64,000 nucleotides of DNA, from NCBI GenBank assembly GCA_035760965.1, contig DASTRY010000030.1, positions 62,001 to 126,000 on the forward strand. Reading direction: 5' to 3'. Each line of letters starts with the position of its first letter. The first letter of the stretch is position 1. Position numbers and translations under genes: made by a program. Positions 17,551 through 28,430 of this stretch are shown one piece after another. The DNA comes from JADGHX01 sp035760965 (GTDB taxonomy: Bacteria > Pseudomonadota > Gammaproteobacteria > Steroidobacterales > Steroidobacteraceae). The notes under the pieces are model-generated. The model did no database searches, was not told where the DNA came from, and saw nothing but the letters and a program-made list of their open reading frames with translations.

Positions 17551-19122
17551 ATGACAAACACAAAACGCATGTGCCGTTCATTGCGGCTCCCGCTTCGACT
17601 CGCAGTCTCGTTTCTCGGCTGGCACGCACTGGCCGCTCACGCCGCCGACGCGCCGCGCGACTGCGAGGGGCTCGCCTCGCGGAAGATCCTCGAGCACACG
17701 ACGATCACGAGCGCCAAGAGGCAGCCGGCCAATGCCGAACGGCATCGCCCACCGTTCTGCGAAGTGATCGCAACGGCCACACCTGTACCGGGCTCGAACA
17801 TCACCATCGTCGTGCGTATGCCGGACACCTGGAACGGCAAGCTCCTCGGCTCGGGCGGTGGCGGTTGGGCGGGCAACACGAACCTTCAGGCGCCCGGGCC
17901 CGGCTTGCCGGACGGCGCAACGCCCGGCCTCGTGGCCGGCTACGCGGTCGCGCAAACGAACGGGGGCCACGAGGTCAAGCAAGGCAACATCTGGGATACG
18001 AGCTGGACCGCGAATCCCGAGGCCGTCGTCGACTTCAGCTATCGGGCCATTCACGTGATGACGGATGTCGCGAAGGCGCTCGTCACCACCTACTACGGCC
18101 GCCCCCTGCGGCACGCGTATTTCGAGGGTTGCTCGACCGGCGGACGCCAGGCGCTGATGGAAGTGCAGCGCTATCCCAAGGACTACGACGGCGTCATCGC
18201 CGGCGCGCCGGTATACACGCTGACGGTGCAGACGATGAGCGTCGTCCGCAATCAAGCGTTCGCGCGCGCCGAGCCGCTGACCGCGGCACAGATCCAGACT
18301 CTGCAAACTGCAGCGCTGGAGGCGTGTGACGGGAACGACGGCCTGGTCGACGGCGTGATCACCGATCCGCGCGCGTGCACCTTCGACCCGGGCACTCTGC
18401 AGTGTGGCGTCGCAAGCAATCACGATCAGCAGAACTGCCTGACGCCGAAGCAGGTGCAGACGCTGCGCACCGTCTACGCCGGCGTCAAGAACGCTGCCGG
18501 CGAGACCGTCGCGTATCCGTTGGCCCGCGGCAGCGAAGGCTCGTGGACGCGCTTCATTTCCGCCGCCAAAGCGCCGACCGACGAGGACTTCAACACCGGC
18601 GCCGCCGGTGCGGGTCTCGGCGGGTTGCGGGCGCTTCTGTTCAAGGACCCGAATTTCAACCTGCGCGCCTTCGACATCGACAAGGACTATCGCACCGTGC
18701 GCGCGAGCGCGTTCGCGGCCGGGTACGAGGCGAAAAATCCCGACATCAGCGCGTTCGTCCAGGCGGGCGGCAAGCTGCTGCTCTGGCACGGCATGCTCGA
18801 TCCCGGCCCGAGTCCGCTCGCGACCATCGAGTATTTCGACGAGGTGCAGAAGATCACTCGCCCGAAGGTGAAGTCGCTCGATGCCAATGCGCGGCTCTTC
18901 ATCGAGCCGGGTGTGTACCACTGTCGCGGCGGCCCCGGCGCCGATGAAGTGAACTTCGTCGATGCCATCGACAAGTGGGTGGAGCACGGCAAGGCACCGA
19001 GCACGCTGCTCGCGACACGCGCGGACCACGCGCTCTCGCGCCCCGTGTGCCAGTACCCGGCACTGCCACGCTACAAAGGCAAAGGCGACCCAAACTCGGC
19101 AGACAGCTTCGTCTGTCGATAG
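17551..19122 (+). CDS. Tannase/feruloyl esterase family protein
   Basis: A 523-residue exported esterase. A signal peptide ends near AHA (about residue 31). Catalytic features of the tannase family: nucleophile Ser195 in FEGCSTGGRQ, Asp417 in LLWHGMLDPGPSP and His457 in VYHCRGGPG; a calcium-site loop CDGNDGLVDGVI lies at about 259-270. Cys194 and Cys458 neighbour the Ser and His, as in the disulphide-braced triad of AoFaeB-like enzymes. It should hydrolyse gallate or hydroxycinnamate esters of plant material. ATG 17551 is the start that opens the signal peptide; the frame upstream to 17359 is not leader-like. Confidence 0.92.
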   Translation: MTNTKRMCRSLRLPLRLAVSFLGWHALAAHAADAPRDCEGLASRKILEHTTITSAKRQPANAERHRPPFCEVIATATPVPGSNITIVVRMPDTWNGKLLGSGGGGWAGNTNLQAPGPGLPDGATPGLVAGYAVAQTNGGHEVKQGNIWDTSWTANPEAVVDFSYRAIHVMTDVAKALVTTYYGRPLRHAYFEGCSTGGRQALMEVQRYPKDYDGVIAGAPVYTLTVQTMSVVRNQAFARAEPLTAAQIQTLQTAALEACDGNDGLVDGVITDPRACTFDPGTLQCGVASNHDQQNCLTPKQVQTLRTVYAGVKNAAGETVAYPLARGSEGSWTRFISAAKAPTDEDFNTGAAGAGLGGLRALLFKDPNFNLRAFDIDKDYRTVRASAFAAGYEAKNPDISAFVQAGGKLLLWHGMLDPGPSPLATIEYFDEVQKITRPKVKSLDANARLFIEPGVYHCRGGPGADEVNFVDAIDKWVEHGKAPSTLLATRADHALSRPVCQYPALPRYKGKGDPNSADSFVCR

Positions 19123-19169
19123 CGCGAGCAGGCGTATCATGCCCGCCCCCATCGATGAAGGAGCGGGCC

Positions 19170-19604
19170 ATGGCTTTGAAGATCACACGCACTGGATCGG
19201 CCACGTGGAGCGGCGGACTGAAGGACGGCCGCGGGTCCATTTCCACCGAGAGCGGCGCGCTGAAGGAGCAGCCCTACGGCTTCGCGATGCGCTTCGAAGG
19301 CGTTCGCGGCAGCAACCCCGAAGAGCTCATCGCCGCGGCGCACGCCAGTTGTTTCACGATGGCGCTCTCGCTCGTTCTCGAACAGGCCGGCTTCAAGGCC
19401 ACGCGCATGCACACGAACGCGGCCGTGACCATCGAGCAAGTTCAAGGAGGCTTCGCGATCACCTCCTCGCAGCTCACGCTCGAGGCGCAGATCCCGGGCA
19501 TCGACGAGGCGCGGTTTCAGAGCCTCGCCGTGACGGCAAAGGAGAGCTGCCCGGTGTCGAAGCTGCTGAAGGCCGAGATATCGCTGAACGCGAAGCTCAC
19601 CTGA
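19170..19604 (+). CDS. OsmC/Ohr family peroxiredoxin
   Basis: A 144-residue cytosolic thiol peroxidase for organic hydroperoxides. Both redox cysteines are in place: Cys61 in AAAHASCFTMAL and Cys127 in AKESCPVSK. The central helix and GSNPEELIAAAH segment are standard OsmC. ATG 19170 is chosen because GAAGGAG precedes it; an ATG at 19155 contains that ribosome-binding site within its own frame. It lies 47 bases after the esterase gene, possibly cotranscribed, and faces the aldo/keto reductase convergently. Confidence 0.93.
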   Translation: MALKITRTGSATWSGGLKDGRGSISTESGALKEQPYGFAMRFEGVRGSNPEELIAAAHASCFTMALSLVLEQAGFKATRMHTNAAVTIEQVQGGFAITSSQLTLEAQIPGIDEARFQSLAVTAKESCPVSKLLKAEISLNAKLT

Positions 19605-19677
19605 GCGCGGACGCTCGACGCGGCGCCGCGCCCGGGCTGGCCGTGCGCCGGCGGCCGCGTGAGCGTCGTCCCGCTGC

Positions 19678-20718
19678 TCAGCGCGCCGTCGTGCGCGCCA
19701 GGGCCTCCGCCACGGGTTGATCGACGATCTTCTGCGCGAACCAGTGCGGATAGAGCGGCGGCGGCGCAGTGGCCGCGTCGAGCTCGGCGATATCGGCATC
19801 CGTCAGCTTCACGTCTGCCGCGCCGAGATTGTCCTCGAGCTGCGCCCGTTTGGTGGCGCCGAGGATCACGCTCGTCACGGCCCGCTTTGCAAGCAGCCAC
19901 GCCAGCGCGACCTGCGCCACGCTCGCTTCGCGCTGGCGCGCAATGGCGCGCATGCGCTCGACCAGCTCGAAGCCGCGCTCCTTGTCGAAGGGCAACAGAT
20001 CGAAGCCCGAATAACGATTCTGCGGATCCGAGAGGGTCTCGCGCGTGTACTTGCCGCTCAAGAAGCCGCTCGCGAGCGGGCTCCACACCGTGAGGCCGAG
20101 CCCGTGATGCGCCATCATCGGAATGACGTCGTATTCGACGTCGCGGCCGAGCAGCGAGTAGTACATCTGGCCGTGCGTGAAAGGCGCAAGGCCGTTGGCC
20201 TTCTGAAACGCCACCGCCGCGGCCACTTTCCAGGCGGACCAGTTCGAGAAGCCGAGATAGCGCACCTTGCCGGCGCGCACGATCTCGTCGAGCGCAACGA
20301 GCGTTTCCTCGAGCGGCGTGTTCGGGTCTTCGCGGTGGACGATGTAGATGTCGATCCAGTCCGTGCCGAGCCGGCGCAGGCTCTGATCGACGGACCATAG
20401 GATGTGGCGGCGATTGAGCCCCGCTTGCGGCAGCGCCGTCCCCGTGCGGATGCCCACCTTCGTCGCGACGATCACGTCGTTGCGCCGCGCGCGCAGTGCC
20501 TGCCCGAGCAGCGTCTCCGATTCGCCGCGCGCATAACCATCCGCCGTGTCGAAGAAGTTCACGCCCGCATCGAGCGCGCGGCTGACGAGCTCCGCGGCGA
20601 GCTCGGCGCCCACCTTGTAGACGCTGCCGAAGTCCTTGTTGCCCTGAGTGAAGGTCATCGCGCCGAAGGCGAGGCGCGAGACCACCAGGCCGGTACTGCC
20701 GAGCCGGGTGTACTGCAT
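19678..20718 (-). CDS. Aldo/keto reductase
   Basis: A 346-residue NADPH-dependent aldo/keto reductase. The catalytic tetrad is Asp57, Tyr62 (FFDTADGYARGESE), Lys87 (ATKVGI) and His128 (IYIVHREDPNTP). WSPLASGFLSGKYTRE and the SVILGATKRAQLEDNL cofactor-phosphate loop are typical of the YajO/AKR11-12 type rather than of the shorter enzyme at 6286-7188. ATG 20718 has GGAGGACC directly upstream. The 70-base gap to the divergent histidine-phosphatase gene should hold both promoters. Substrate unknown. Confidence 0.93.
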   Translation of the reverse strand: MQYTRLGSTGLVVSRLAFGAMTFTQGNKDFGSVYKVGAELAAELVSRALDAGVNFFDTADGYARGESETLLGQALRARRNDVIVATKVGIRTGTALPQAGLNRRHILWSVDQSLRRLGTDWIDIYIVHREDPNTPLEETLVALDEIVRAGKVRYLGFSNWSAWKVAAAVAFQKANGLAPFTHGQMYYSLLGRDVEYDVIPMMAHHGLGLTVWSPLASGFLSGKYTRETLSDPQNRYSGFDLLPFDKERGFELVERMRAIARQREASVAQVALAWLLAKRAVTSVILGATKRAQLEDNLGAADVKLTDADIAELDAATAPPPLYPHWFAQKIVDQPVAEALARTTAR

Positions 20719-20788
20719 GAGGGTCCTCCATCGAAGTGAGCCTGCTCGAAGGGCGCTACGTTACTCCCAACGTGGTAGAAATTGGCCC

Positions 20789-21379
20789 ATGGCATCCCCG
20801 GCACCCCCACTCCCTGTCGTCTACGCGATTCGGCACGGCGAAACGGCCTGGTCGCTGAGTCATCAGCACACGGGACGAACGGATATTCCCCTCACCGAGC
20901 GCGGCGAACGCGATGCGCGCGCGCTCGAGAGCCGGTTGCGCGACGTCGCGTTTGCGCACGTCTGGAGCAGCCCGCTCACGCGGGCCCGACGCACAGCCGA
21001 GCTCGCCGGTTTCGCGGGCCGGATCGAAACCGATGACGATCTGCGCGAGTGGGACTACGGCGCCTATGAAGGCCGGCGCACCAGCGAGATCCGCGCGGAA
21101 CGGCCGGGCTGGAACCCCTTCGTCGACGGCTGTCCGGGAGGTGAGAACGTGGCCGATGTCGGCGCTCGTGCCGATCGCGTGCTCGCGCGCTTGCGCGCCG
21201 TGCACGGCAACGTGGCCGTCTTCGCCCATCGCGACATCCTGCGGGTGCTGATCGCGCGCTGGATCGAGCTGCCTGCGCAGGAAGGCCGGCGTCTCTATCT
21301 CGAAACATCCTCCATCAGCGTGCTGGGCTACGATCACGACCTCAGCGAGCCGGTGATTCGCACGCTGAACCGCGTCTGA
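20789..21379 (+). CDS. Histidine phosphatase family protein
   Basis: A 196-residue member of the phosphoglycerate-mutase-like branch of the histidine phosphatase superfamily. Catalytic elements: RHGE (Arg15-Glu18, nucleophile His16) in YAIRHGETAW, Arg near 65 in WSSPLTRARRTAEL, Glu87 in REWDYGAYEG and the second His147 in VFAHRDILRVL. Length fits the small soluble phosphatases acting on phosphosugars or cobalamin-pathway intermediates; nothing nearby names the substrate. ATG 20789 is the first start matching the family N terminus; the open frame before it overlaps the divergent promoter. Confidence 0.92.
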   Translation: MASPAPPLPVVYAIRHGETAWSLSHQHTGRTDIPLTERGERDARALESRLRDVAFAHVWSSPLTRARRTAELAGFAGRIETDDDLREWDYGAYEGRRTSEIRAERPGWNPFVDGCPGGENVADVGARADRVLARLRAVHGNVAVFAHRDILRVLIARWIELPAQEGRRLYLETSSISVLGYDHDLSEPVIRTLNRV

Positions 21380-21385
21380 GCGGCG

Positions 21386-23722
21386 TCAGAACATCTGCAT
21401 CTGGCGCTGGTCGCCGATCATCAGGTCGAAGTCGAGCCCGAGCGTGGCGAGCACCGGCTCCGCGACCGGCTTGATCTGCTTCTCGACGTAGTGCTCACGG
21501 TCGAGCGGATGGCGGATGTTGTCCGTGGGCTCCGGCCCGTCGGTCGTCATCACGTAGCTGATGAGGCGCCCGGGCTTCTGCGCGGACTTGCGAGCGGCCG
21601 CGACGTGCGGCGGCGTGGTCGCCGTGTATTCCTCGGAGCCCTTGCGCAAGTTCTTGCGATATACGAGCGCCTCGTCCAGCTCTCCGCTGCGCACGCGCTT
21701 CACGATCTCGGTGAGGTACGCATCGACCGGCTCGTCGGCGAACAAGCGCGCATAGAGCTCCCGCTGCACATCTTTGGCAAGCGCGGTCCAGTCGCTGCGC
21801 ACGACTTCCATGCCGACGAACTCGACTGTGTTCGCGTCCCTGCCTTTGCGCAGCCCCGCGTAGCGCTTGCTCGCGCCGCGCGTGCTGTGCCGGGCGGTGG
21901 GCAGGAACAGACGCAGGTAGAGCTTTTCGAACTTCAGATCGAGGCGGCTCTGCACCCGCCAGCGCTCGTGAATGTATTTTGCAAGATCGGCGCTCAGTGC
22001 CTTCGCGAGCTCCTGTCCCCGCTCGCGGGCCGCTTCCGCATCGTCGCTGCCGGACTCGACGAAAAGACTGTCCGTATCGCCGTAGAGGACGCGGAATCCC
22101 ACGTCCTCGAACCACCGCTTCGACCAGAGCAGCATTTCCTTGCCGGTGCCCGTGATCGCGTTGGCGAGCGCGGGATTGAAGAAGCGGCACGCGGGCGTCC
22201 CGAGCACGCCATAGAACGAATTCATGAGAATCTTGATGGCGTGCGCCGCCACCTCGTCACCGGCTTTCTTCGCGGCTTCGCGGCGCGGGAACAGCTCGTC
22301 GAGCAGGCGCGGCAAGATCGCCGGCTCGCGCCGGAACGCGCCCCCGGGCGTGTGAATCAGGTCTTCGTCCGCAGCGGGCTCGGCGACATACGACAGCGGA
22401 TCGATGTTGAACGTGCGAATCACGCTCGGATACAGGCTGCGGAAGTCGAACACCCACACGTTCCGATGCAAGCCCGTGATCGGCTCGAGCACGTGCCCGC
22501 CCTGCTGCGCCGCATGGACGCGCGAATCGCTGGAGCGCACGGTCGGCGCGACGATGCCGCGCTTCTCGAGCTCGGTCAGATACACGAAATCGAACGAAGC
22601 GATGCTCGCCGCGACACGATCCGGCGTCATGCCCGCAAGCTGGCTGCGTGCGAACGCGAGTCGGACGAGATCGAGCTTCTCGATGATGTCGTACGCGAGC
22701 CGCGCATCGGTGCGCGCGTAGAGCGCGAACGCCGGCAGATCGTGCCGGTAGTTGTGCATGATCTCGGCGATGCGGTCGCGCACATCCCCCTTCACCGCCT
22801 TGCCTTCGCCGAGCACGACGCGGGCGACCGCGTCGAGCGAATAGTCCTCCATGCGGACGAAGGCGCCGCGCAGCAGATCGATCCCGTCGAGCACGAGGCG
22901 CCCCGGGATCGAGGCCTGACCGCTGCCGAAGTAACCCTCCGGCTTGCGAAGGCGGATCGCGCCGACGTCGCGGCCGAGCGGGAGCGGGTGACGCACTCGC
23001 TTCGCGATGCGCTCGAGCGCGGTGAAATCGAAGTCGATGGTGTTCCAGCCCGTGAGCACGTCCGGATCGAACGTCTTGATGCGCTCGCAGAAGGCCGTGA
23101 GTGCGGCGCGCTCATCGACACAGCGCGTCGCCTTCTCGGGCATCTCGCGTCCGCTGCCGTCGACGATCAGCACCTCGTCGAGATCGGGTCCGTACATCGA
23201 GATCGCGAGCAGCCGCTCGCCCTTCGGGTCCGTCTCGATGTCGAACGCCAGCACGCGGGGCTCGACCTTTACCTGCGCGGGCCGCAGGCGCGCGTCGTCG
23301 AACACGTGCGTCAGCCCCTGCCCGGGCACCGGAACGCCTTCGATCTCGCAGCCGCCCTTGATGCCGCGCTCGATCAGGTAGCGCACGGCGAAGCGCACGT
23401 CGGCCTCGAAGGTCTCGATGCCGGCATCGTGCAGCCGATCGCGCAGAGCCGGAACATCGCCCGGTACCTCCATGTCGATGCGCACGACCGGCTCGCCGCT
23501 GAACGTGCGTTTCTCGGTCGCCTGGGGTGCAGGCGCACCGAGCGCGGCGGCGCGTTGCGCGTCGGCCGCGCGGATGTAGAAGTGCGGGCGCTGGCGATGG
23601 TCGCGCACCAAAAAGGTCTCGCCGTTCTCGAGCTTGCCGTATAGGTGCACGACGGGATCGCCGCCGCCGTCCGCCCGGGGCACGACGCGATAACTGGCCT
23701 GCAGAATGAAGCCGCGGTACAT
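21386..23722 (-). CDS. polB: DNA polymerase II (family B)
   Basis: A 778-residue family-B polymerase, close in length to E. coli Pol II (783). The 3'-5' exonuclease is intact: Exo I FDIETD (Asp161/Glu163), Exo II NTIDFDF (227-233) and Exo III YARTDARLAYD (335-345). Polymerase motif A FDFRSLYPSVI (Asp426), motif B KILMNSFYGVLG (497-508) and motif C YGDTDS (547-552) are all present. In E. coli it is SOS-induced and takes part in replication restart and translesion synthesis; I see no clear LexA box in the 129-base region upstream. Convergent with the phosphatase, divergent from the acyl-CoA ligase. Confidence 0.96.
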   Translation of the reverse strand: MYRGFILQASYRVVPRADGGGDPVVHLYGKLENGETFLVRDHRQRPHFYIRAADAQRAAALGAPAPQATEKRTFSGEPVVRIDMEVPGDVPALRDRLHDAGIETFEADVRFAVRYLIERGIKGGCEIEGVPVPGQGLTHVFDDARLRPAQVKVEPRVLAFDIETDPKGERLLAISMYGPDLDEVLIVDGSGREMPEKATRCVDERAALTAFCERIKTFDPDVLTGWNTIDFDFTALERIAKRVRHPLPLGRDVGAIRLRKPEGYFGSGQASIPGRLVLDGIDLLRGAFVRMEDYSLDAVARVVLGEGKAVKGDVRDRIAEIMHNYRHDLPAFALYARTDARLAYDIIEKLDLVRLAFARSQLAGMTPDRVAASIASFDFVYLTELEKRGIVAPTVRSSDSRVHAAQQGGHVLEPITGLHRNVWVFDFRSLYPSVIRTFNIDPLSYVAEPAADEDLIHTPGGAFRREPAILPRLLDELFPRREAAKKAGDEVAAHAIKILMNSFYGVLGTPACRFFNPALANAITGTGKEMLLWSKRWFEDVGFRVLYGDTDSLFVESGSDDAEAARERGQELAKALSADLAKYIHERWRVQSRLDLKFEKLYLRLFLPTARHSTRGASKRYAGLRKGRDANTVEFVGMEVVRSDWTALAKDVQRELYARLFADEPVDAYLTEIVKRVRSGELDEALVYRKNLRKGSEEYTATTPPHVAAARKSAQKPGRLISYVMTTDGPEPTDNIRHPLDREHYVEKQIKPVAEPVLATLGLDFDLMIGDQRQMQMF

Positions 23723-23851
23723 GAGTCGATGGTATCCGATCCCCCGCCGCGCACCGCGCTACGGTACGTTCGCGTCCGAGTGCCTACTCGGACAAGAGCG
23801 GGGCGAGCGCATGCCCTACAATCGGGCCTCCCTGACTCATTACAACCGCTC

Positions 23852-25390
23852 ATGACCCCTCAGCCGCTGCTGCTCGACTTCGTCGCCCATTTCGCTCGCA
23901 CCACCCCCACGCGCCTCGCCGTCCACGACCTCACTTCCGGCCGGCGCCTCACATATGCGCAATTCGACGACGCGGTGGACCGTGCGGCGCACGTCCTGCG
24001 CAGCCTGCTCGGCAATGCCCAGGGTCAGCGGGTCGCCGTGCTCTCCCGCAATTCGGCGGACATGCTCACCCTGCACTTCGCGTGCGTCCGCTCGGGGGCG
24101 ATCTTCGTGCCGCTCAACTGGCGTCTCGCGCCCGCGGAAATCGCGTTCATGCTCGACGATTGCGAGCCGGGGCTGCTGGTGCTGGAGGAGATGTTTGCGG
24201 ATCGGGTCGCAGGACGCGACTTGCCGCGTCTGATGCTCGATGACAGCGCCACGGGGCTCCGCGCACGGATGCAAGCCGCACCGGCACCGACGAGGCCGGG
24301 CCTCGGCGTCGCCGTATCGGGCGAAACGCCGATCACGATCCTCTACAGCTCCGGAACGACCGGCAAGCCGAAGGGCGTGATCGTCACTCAGCTCAACGCA
24401 TTCGCGGGCGCGCTCAACCTGGCGCTCGGCACGAATTGCTCGGCGGAATCCGTGTTCCTGTGCGACATGCCGATGTTCCACACCGCCGGGCTCTTCGCCG
24501 CCGCGCGCGTGCCGCTGCTCGTCGGAGGCACGGTCCACATCAGCCAGAAATTCGATGCGCCCGTGACGTACGAGCGCCTCGCCGATCCCGCGCTCGGGAT
24601 CACGCACTACTTCTGCGTGACGCAGATGGCGATGATGATGCGGCAGCTTCCGGGCTTCGACGGCCGCCGGCTCGCGCATCTGAAGGCGCTGATCACGGGC
24701 GGCGCACCGAACCCGCCTGCGCACATCCTGCGCTGGATCGACGACGGCGTGATGATGGTGAACGGCTGGGGCATGAGCGAGATCTGCTCGGCCACGGCGC
24801 AGCCGGTCGGCGATCTCGAGCGCATCCGCGCGAATCCCGGCGCGGTCGGCTTGCCGCATCTCACGGTCGAAATGAAGCTCGTCGACGCGGAGGGCCGCGA
24901 GGTCGGCGTGAACGAGCCCGGCGAGATCTGGGTGCGCGGCGCGAATGTCACGCCGGGCTACTGGCGGCGGCCCGAGCTGAATCGCACGGCATTCACCGAC
25001 GGCTGGTTCCATACCGGCGACGTCGCGGTACGCGACGCGCAGGGCTTCTACACCATCGTCGATCGCATCAAGGACATGTTCATTTCGGGCGGCGAGAACG
25101 TGTATCCGGCCGAGGTGGAAGCGGTGATCGTCGAGCTGCCCGCGGTGGCCGACGTTGCCGTGCTGGGCATTCCGGATGCGCAGTGGGGCGAGGTCGGCTG
25201 CGCGTTCGTCGTGCCGGTGGCGGGCGCCTCGCTCGATGCCGCTCAGCTGCAGAGCCACTGCGTGAGCCGCCTCGCCAAGTTCAAAGTCCCGAAGCGCTTC
25301 GAGATCATCCGCGAGCTGCCGCGCACGCCATCGGGCAAGGTGCAGAAGCACCTGCTGCGCGAGAGCTGGCTGCAACGCGCATCTCAGTAG
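23852..25390 (+). CDS. Acyl-CoA synthetase (AMP-forming, class I adenylate-forming)
   Basis: A 512-residue ligase that activates a carboxylic acid to the acyl-adenylate and then the CoA thioester. Motifs: phosphate-binding YSSGTTGKPKG (165-175), A5 GWGMSE, A7 WFHTGD, A8 hinge IVDRIKDMFISGGENVYPAEVE and the C-terminal lysine in PRTPSGKVQK. The sequence resembles FadD3/FadK-type ligases with broad or unknown substrates. ATG 23852 starts the family N terminus; the frame upstream from 23645 is antisense to polB. Its last 7 bases overlap the convergent gamma-glutamyltransferase gene. Confidence 0.92.
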   Translation: MTPQPLLLDFVAHFARTTPTRLAVHDLTSGRRLTYAQFDDAVDRAAHVLRSLLGNAQGQRVAVLSRNSADMLTLHFACVRSGAIFVPLNWRLAPAEIAFMLDDCEPGLLVLEEMFADRVAGRDLPRLMLDDSATGLRARMQAAPAPTRPGLGVAVSGETPITILYSSGTTGKPKGVIVTQLNAFAGALNLALGTNCSAESVFLCDMPMFHTAGLFAAARVPLLVGGTVHISQKFDAPVTYERLADPALGITHYFCVTQMAMMMRQLPGFDGRRLAHLKALITGGAPNPPAHILRWIDDGVMMVNGWGMSEICSATAQPVGDLERIRANPGAVGLPHLTVEMKLVDAEGREVGVNEPGEIWVRGANVTPGYWRRPELNRTAFTDGWFHTGDVAVRDAQGFYTIVDRIKDMFISGGENVYPAEVEAVIVELPAVADVAVLGIPDAQWGEVGCAFVVPVAGASLDAAQLQSHCVSRLAKFKVPKRFEIIRELPRTPSGKVQKHLLRESWLQRASQ

Positions 25391-27141
25391 CCGACGGCCT
25401 TCCCGGACACGTTGCGCGCATCGCTCGCGCCGAGGCGCTCGCCCGTTTCGAGATCGATCTGGATGCACTCGGCATCGCCGATGCCGCCCCACGAGATCGC
25501 GTGTCCGCGCGCTTTCAGCAGCTCCACCGTGTCCGGCGAGAAGCGGTCGCGCTCGAGCATGATGCGGTCCGGCAGCCACTGGTGATGGAAGCGCGGTGAA
25601 TTCACGGCCTGCTGGATATCCAGGCCGAAGTCGACGACCCCGAGGAGCACGTTCGCCACGGTCGTGATGATGGTCGGACCGCCGGGGGTCCCGAGCACCA
25701 GCCACACCTTGCCGTCCTTCAAGACGATGGTCGGCGTCATGGCGGACAGCGGTCGCTTGTTCGGGGCGATGGAGTTCGCCTCGCCCTGGATCAGGCCGAA
25801 CATGTTCGGCACGCCCACTTTCGAGGCGAAATCGTCCATCTCGTTGTTGAGCAGGAAGCCGAGCGGGCCGACGGTGACCTTCGAGCCGTACGCGCCGTTC
25901 AACGTGGTCGTGACGGCGACGGCATTGCCCGCCTCGTCCACCACCGAGTAGTGCGTCGTCTGCGTCGATTCCTTCAGCGGCGCGAGGATCGGATGCTCGC
26001 GCGCGAACTTCTCGAGCGCGGGCGACACGGGCGGCCGCTCGAGCGCGAGCGAGCGGCTCGCCTGGTCGGGCTTGATCGAGCTGCGCCACTCGGCCGCGTA
26101 CTTCTTGTCCATCAGCTCGCGCACGGGCACGTCGCTGAATTCCGGATCGCCGAGGAACTGCGCGCGATCGAAGAACGCGCGCCGATACGCCTCGGCGATG
26201 AGGTGCACGGCCGCGGCGGAATCGAGCCCTGCCTTGCCGAGGTCGAAGCCCTCGAGAATGTTCAGCGTTTCGATGAGCGCGATGCCGCCCGAGGACGGCG
26301 GCGGCGCGCTGATGATCTCGAGCCCGCGATACGTGCCGCGCACCGGCTCACGATCCTTCACGTCGTAGTTGGCGAGGTCTTCGGTCGTGATGAGACCGCC
26401 GCCCTTCTGAATGAACTCGGCGATCTCGCGCGCCATCTTGCCGGTGTAGAACTCCTCGGGATTCGCCGCGATCCGCTCGAGCGTGCGCGCGAGCTCCGGC
26501 TGCTTGAAGACATCGCCCTGCTTCCAGCCCTTGCCGCCGTTCTGGAAGATGCGCTTCGAGTCCGGAAACTGTGCGAGGCCCTTGTCGTTGGTGAGGCGCC
26601 GGGCTTCGAACCAATCGAGCGGGAAGCCTTCGCGGGCCAGGCGAATCGCCGGCGCCATGACGCGCTTCAAGCCGAGCTTGCCGAAGTGCGACTCCGCGTA
26701 CGCGAGGCCGCGTACGGAGCCCGGTACGCCGACGGCCTTGTAGCCGAGCGTACTCAGGCCGGGGATCACGTTCCCGTGCTCATCCTGATACATCGTCGCG
26801 CTCGCCTTGCCGGGCGCTTTTTCGCGGAAATCCACGAAGTGCGTCGTGCCGTCGGCCATGCGCACCAGCATGAAGCCGCCGCCGCCGATGTTGCCCGCAA
26901 ATGGATGCACCACCGCGAGCGCAAAGCCCGTTGCCACGGCCGCATCGATGGCGTTGCCGCCCGACTTCATCACCTCCACGCCGGCCTGCGACGCGAGCTC
27001 GTGCACGCTCACCACCATGCCGTGTTCGGCGTGCTCCGGACGCATGCCGCCGCCGGCATAGGCGCGCGGTACGGACGTAACGACGGCCGCAAACAGGACG
27101 ACGACGTATACGGAAACTCTGAGACGCAGGCGCAGATTCAT
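25384..27141 (-). CDS. ggt: Gamma-glutamyltransferase
   Basis: A 585-residue exported proenzyme cleaving glutathione and other gamma-glutamyl compounds in the periplasm. A signal peptide covers about 1-29. The large subunit carries GGNAIDAAVA and HPFAGNIGGGGFMLV. Autocleavage should occur before Thr395 of the TTHYSVVDEAGNAV motif that starts the small subunit. The small subunit has LNNEMDDF and the oxyanion/substrate loops RPLSAMTPTIV and GTPGGPTIITTV. All expected elements are present and the length is typical. It is convergent with the acyl-CoA ligase (7-base overlap). Confidence 0.95.
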   Translation of the reverse strand: MNLRLRLRVSVYVVVLFAAVVTSVPRAYAGGGMRPEHAEHGMVVSVHELASQAGVEVMKSGGNAIDAAVATGFALAVVHPFAGNIGGGGFMLVRMADGTTHFVDFREKAPGKASATMYQDEHGNVIPGLSTLGYKAVGVPGSVRGLAYAESHFGKLGLKRVMAPAIRLAREGFPLDWFEARRLTNDKGLAQFPDSKRIFQNGGKGWKQGDVFKQPELARTLERIAANPEEFYTGKMAREIAEFIQKGGGLITTEDLANYDVKDREPVRGTYRGLEIISAPPPSSGGIALIETLNILEGFDLGKAGLDSAAAVHLIAEAYRRAFFDRAQFLGDPEFSDVPVRELMDKKYAAEWRSSIKPDQASRSLALERPPVSPALEKFAREHPILAPLKESTQTTHYSVVDEAGNAVAVTTTLNGAYGSKVTVGPLGFLLNNEMDDFASKVGVPNMFGLIQGEANSIAPNKRPLSAMTPTIVLKDGKVWLVLGTPGGPTIITTVANVLLGVVDFGLDIQQAVNSPRFHHQWLPDRIMLERDRFSPDTVELLKARGHAISWGGIGDAECIQIDLETGERLGASDARNVSGKAVGY

Positions 27142-27321
27142 CGCAACAGCCTTCTACCGACCTCGAGGCGCGCCGCTCGCGAGCGACGCGAAACGGCGAT
27201 AGTACGCGACTCGCACGGCTCTGGCCGCCGTTTGCGGTCTCCCGGAGGAGGTAGTCGCGAGCGCGCCGACTGGCGCACGGAGCGGAGTGCGGGCGGGCTT
27301 TTGCGAGAATCTACGGCGAGC

Positions 27322-27347
27322 TGCGGCGCGAATCTGCGGCGCGGATC
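27322..27347. repeat. Tandem 13-bp repeat
   Basis: TGCGGCGCGAATC (27322-27334) is followed at once by TGCGGCGCGGATC (27335-27347), one mismatch, within the 240-base gap between the ggt start and the 3' end of the reductase gene. A related GCGAGAATC lies at 27303. No gene is seen in this gap. Confidence 0.75.
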
Positions 27348-27381
27348 TGCCCGTGCTCGGAAGGATGCGTCGCCAGCGGCC

Positions 27382-28378
<997 letters not shown>

Positions 28379-28383
<5 letters not shown>

Positions 28384-28430
28384 GTCGGAGCTGCCGCCGA
28401 TGTAATCATGTCAGAGCTGCCGCCGATCGA
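28379..28430. repeat. 26-bp tandem duplication spanning the paaK stop and the next start
   Basis: 28379-28404 and 28405-28430 are near-identical 26-bp copies (core ATCATGTC-GAGCTGCCGCCGAT, with one G/A difference in the core and changes in the last bases). Read on the minus strand, the upstream copy contains the paaK stop and an ATG (28409) for a 9-codon frame whose TGA overlaps the ATG of the reductase gene in the other copy. Confidence 0.85.

Noticed and set aside
21386..23851. LexA box upstream of polB
   Set aside because: No CTGT-N8-ACAG or similar motif was found in the 129-base divergent gap, so SOS control is not claimed.
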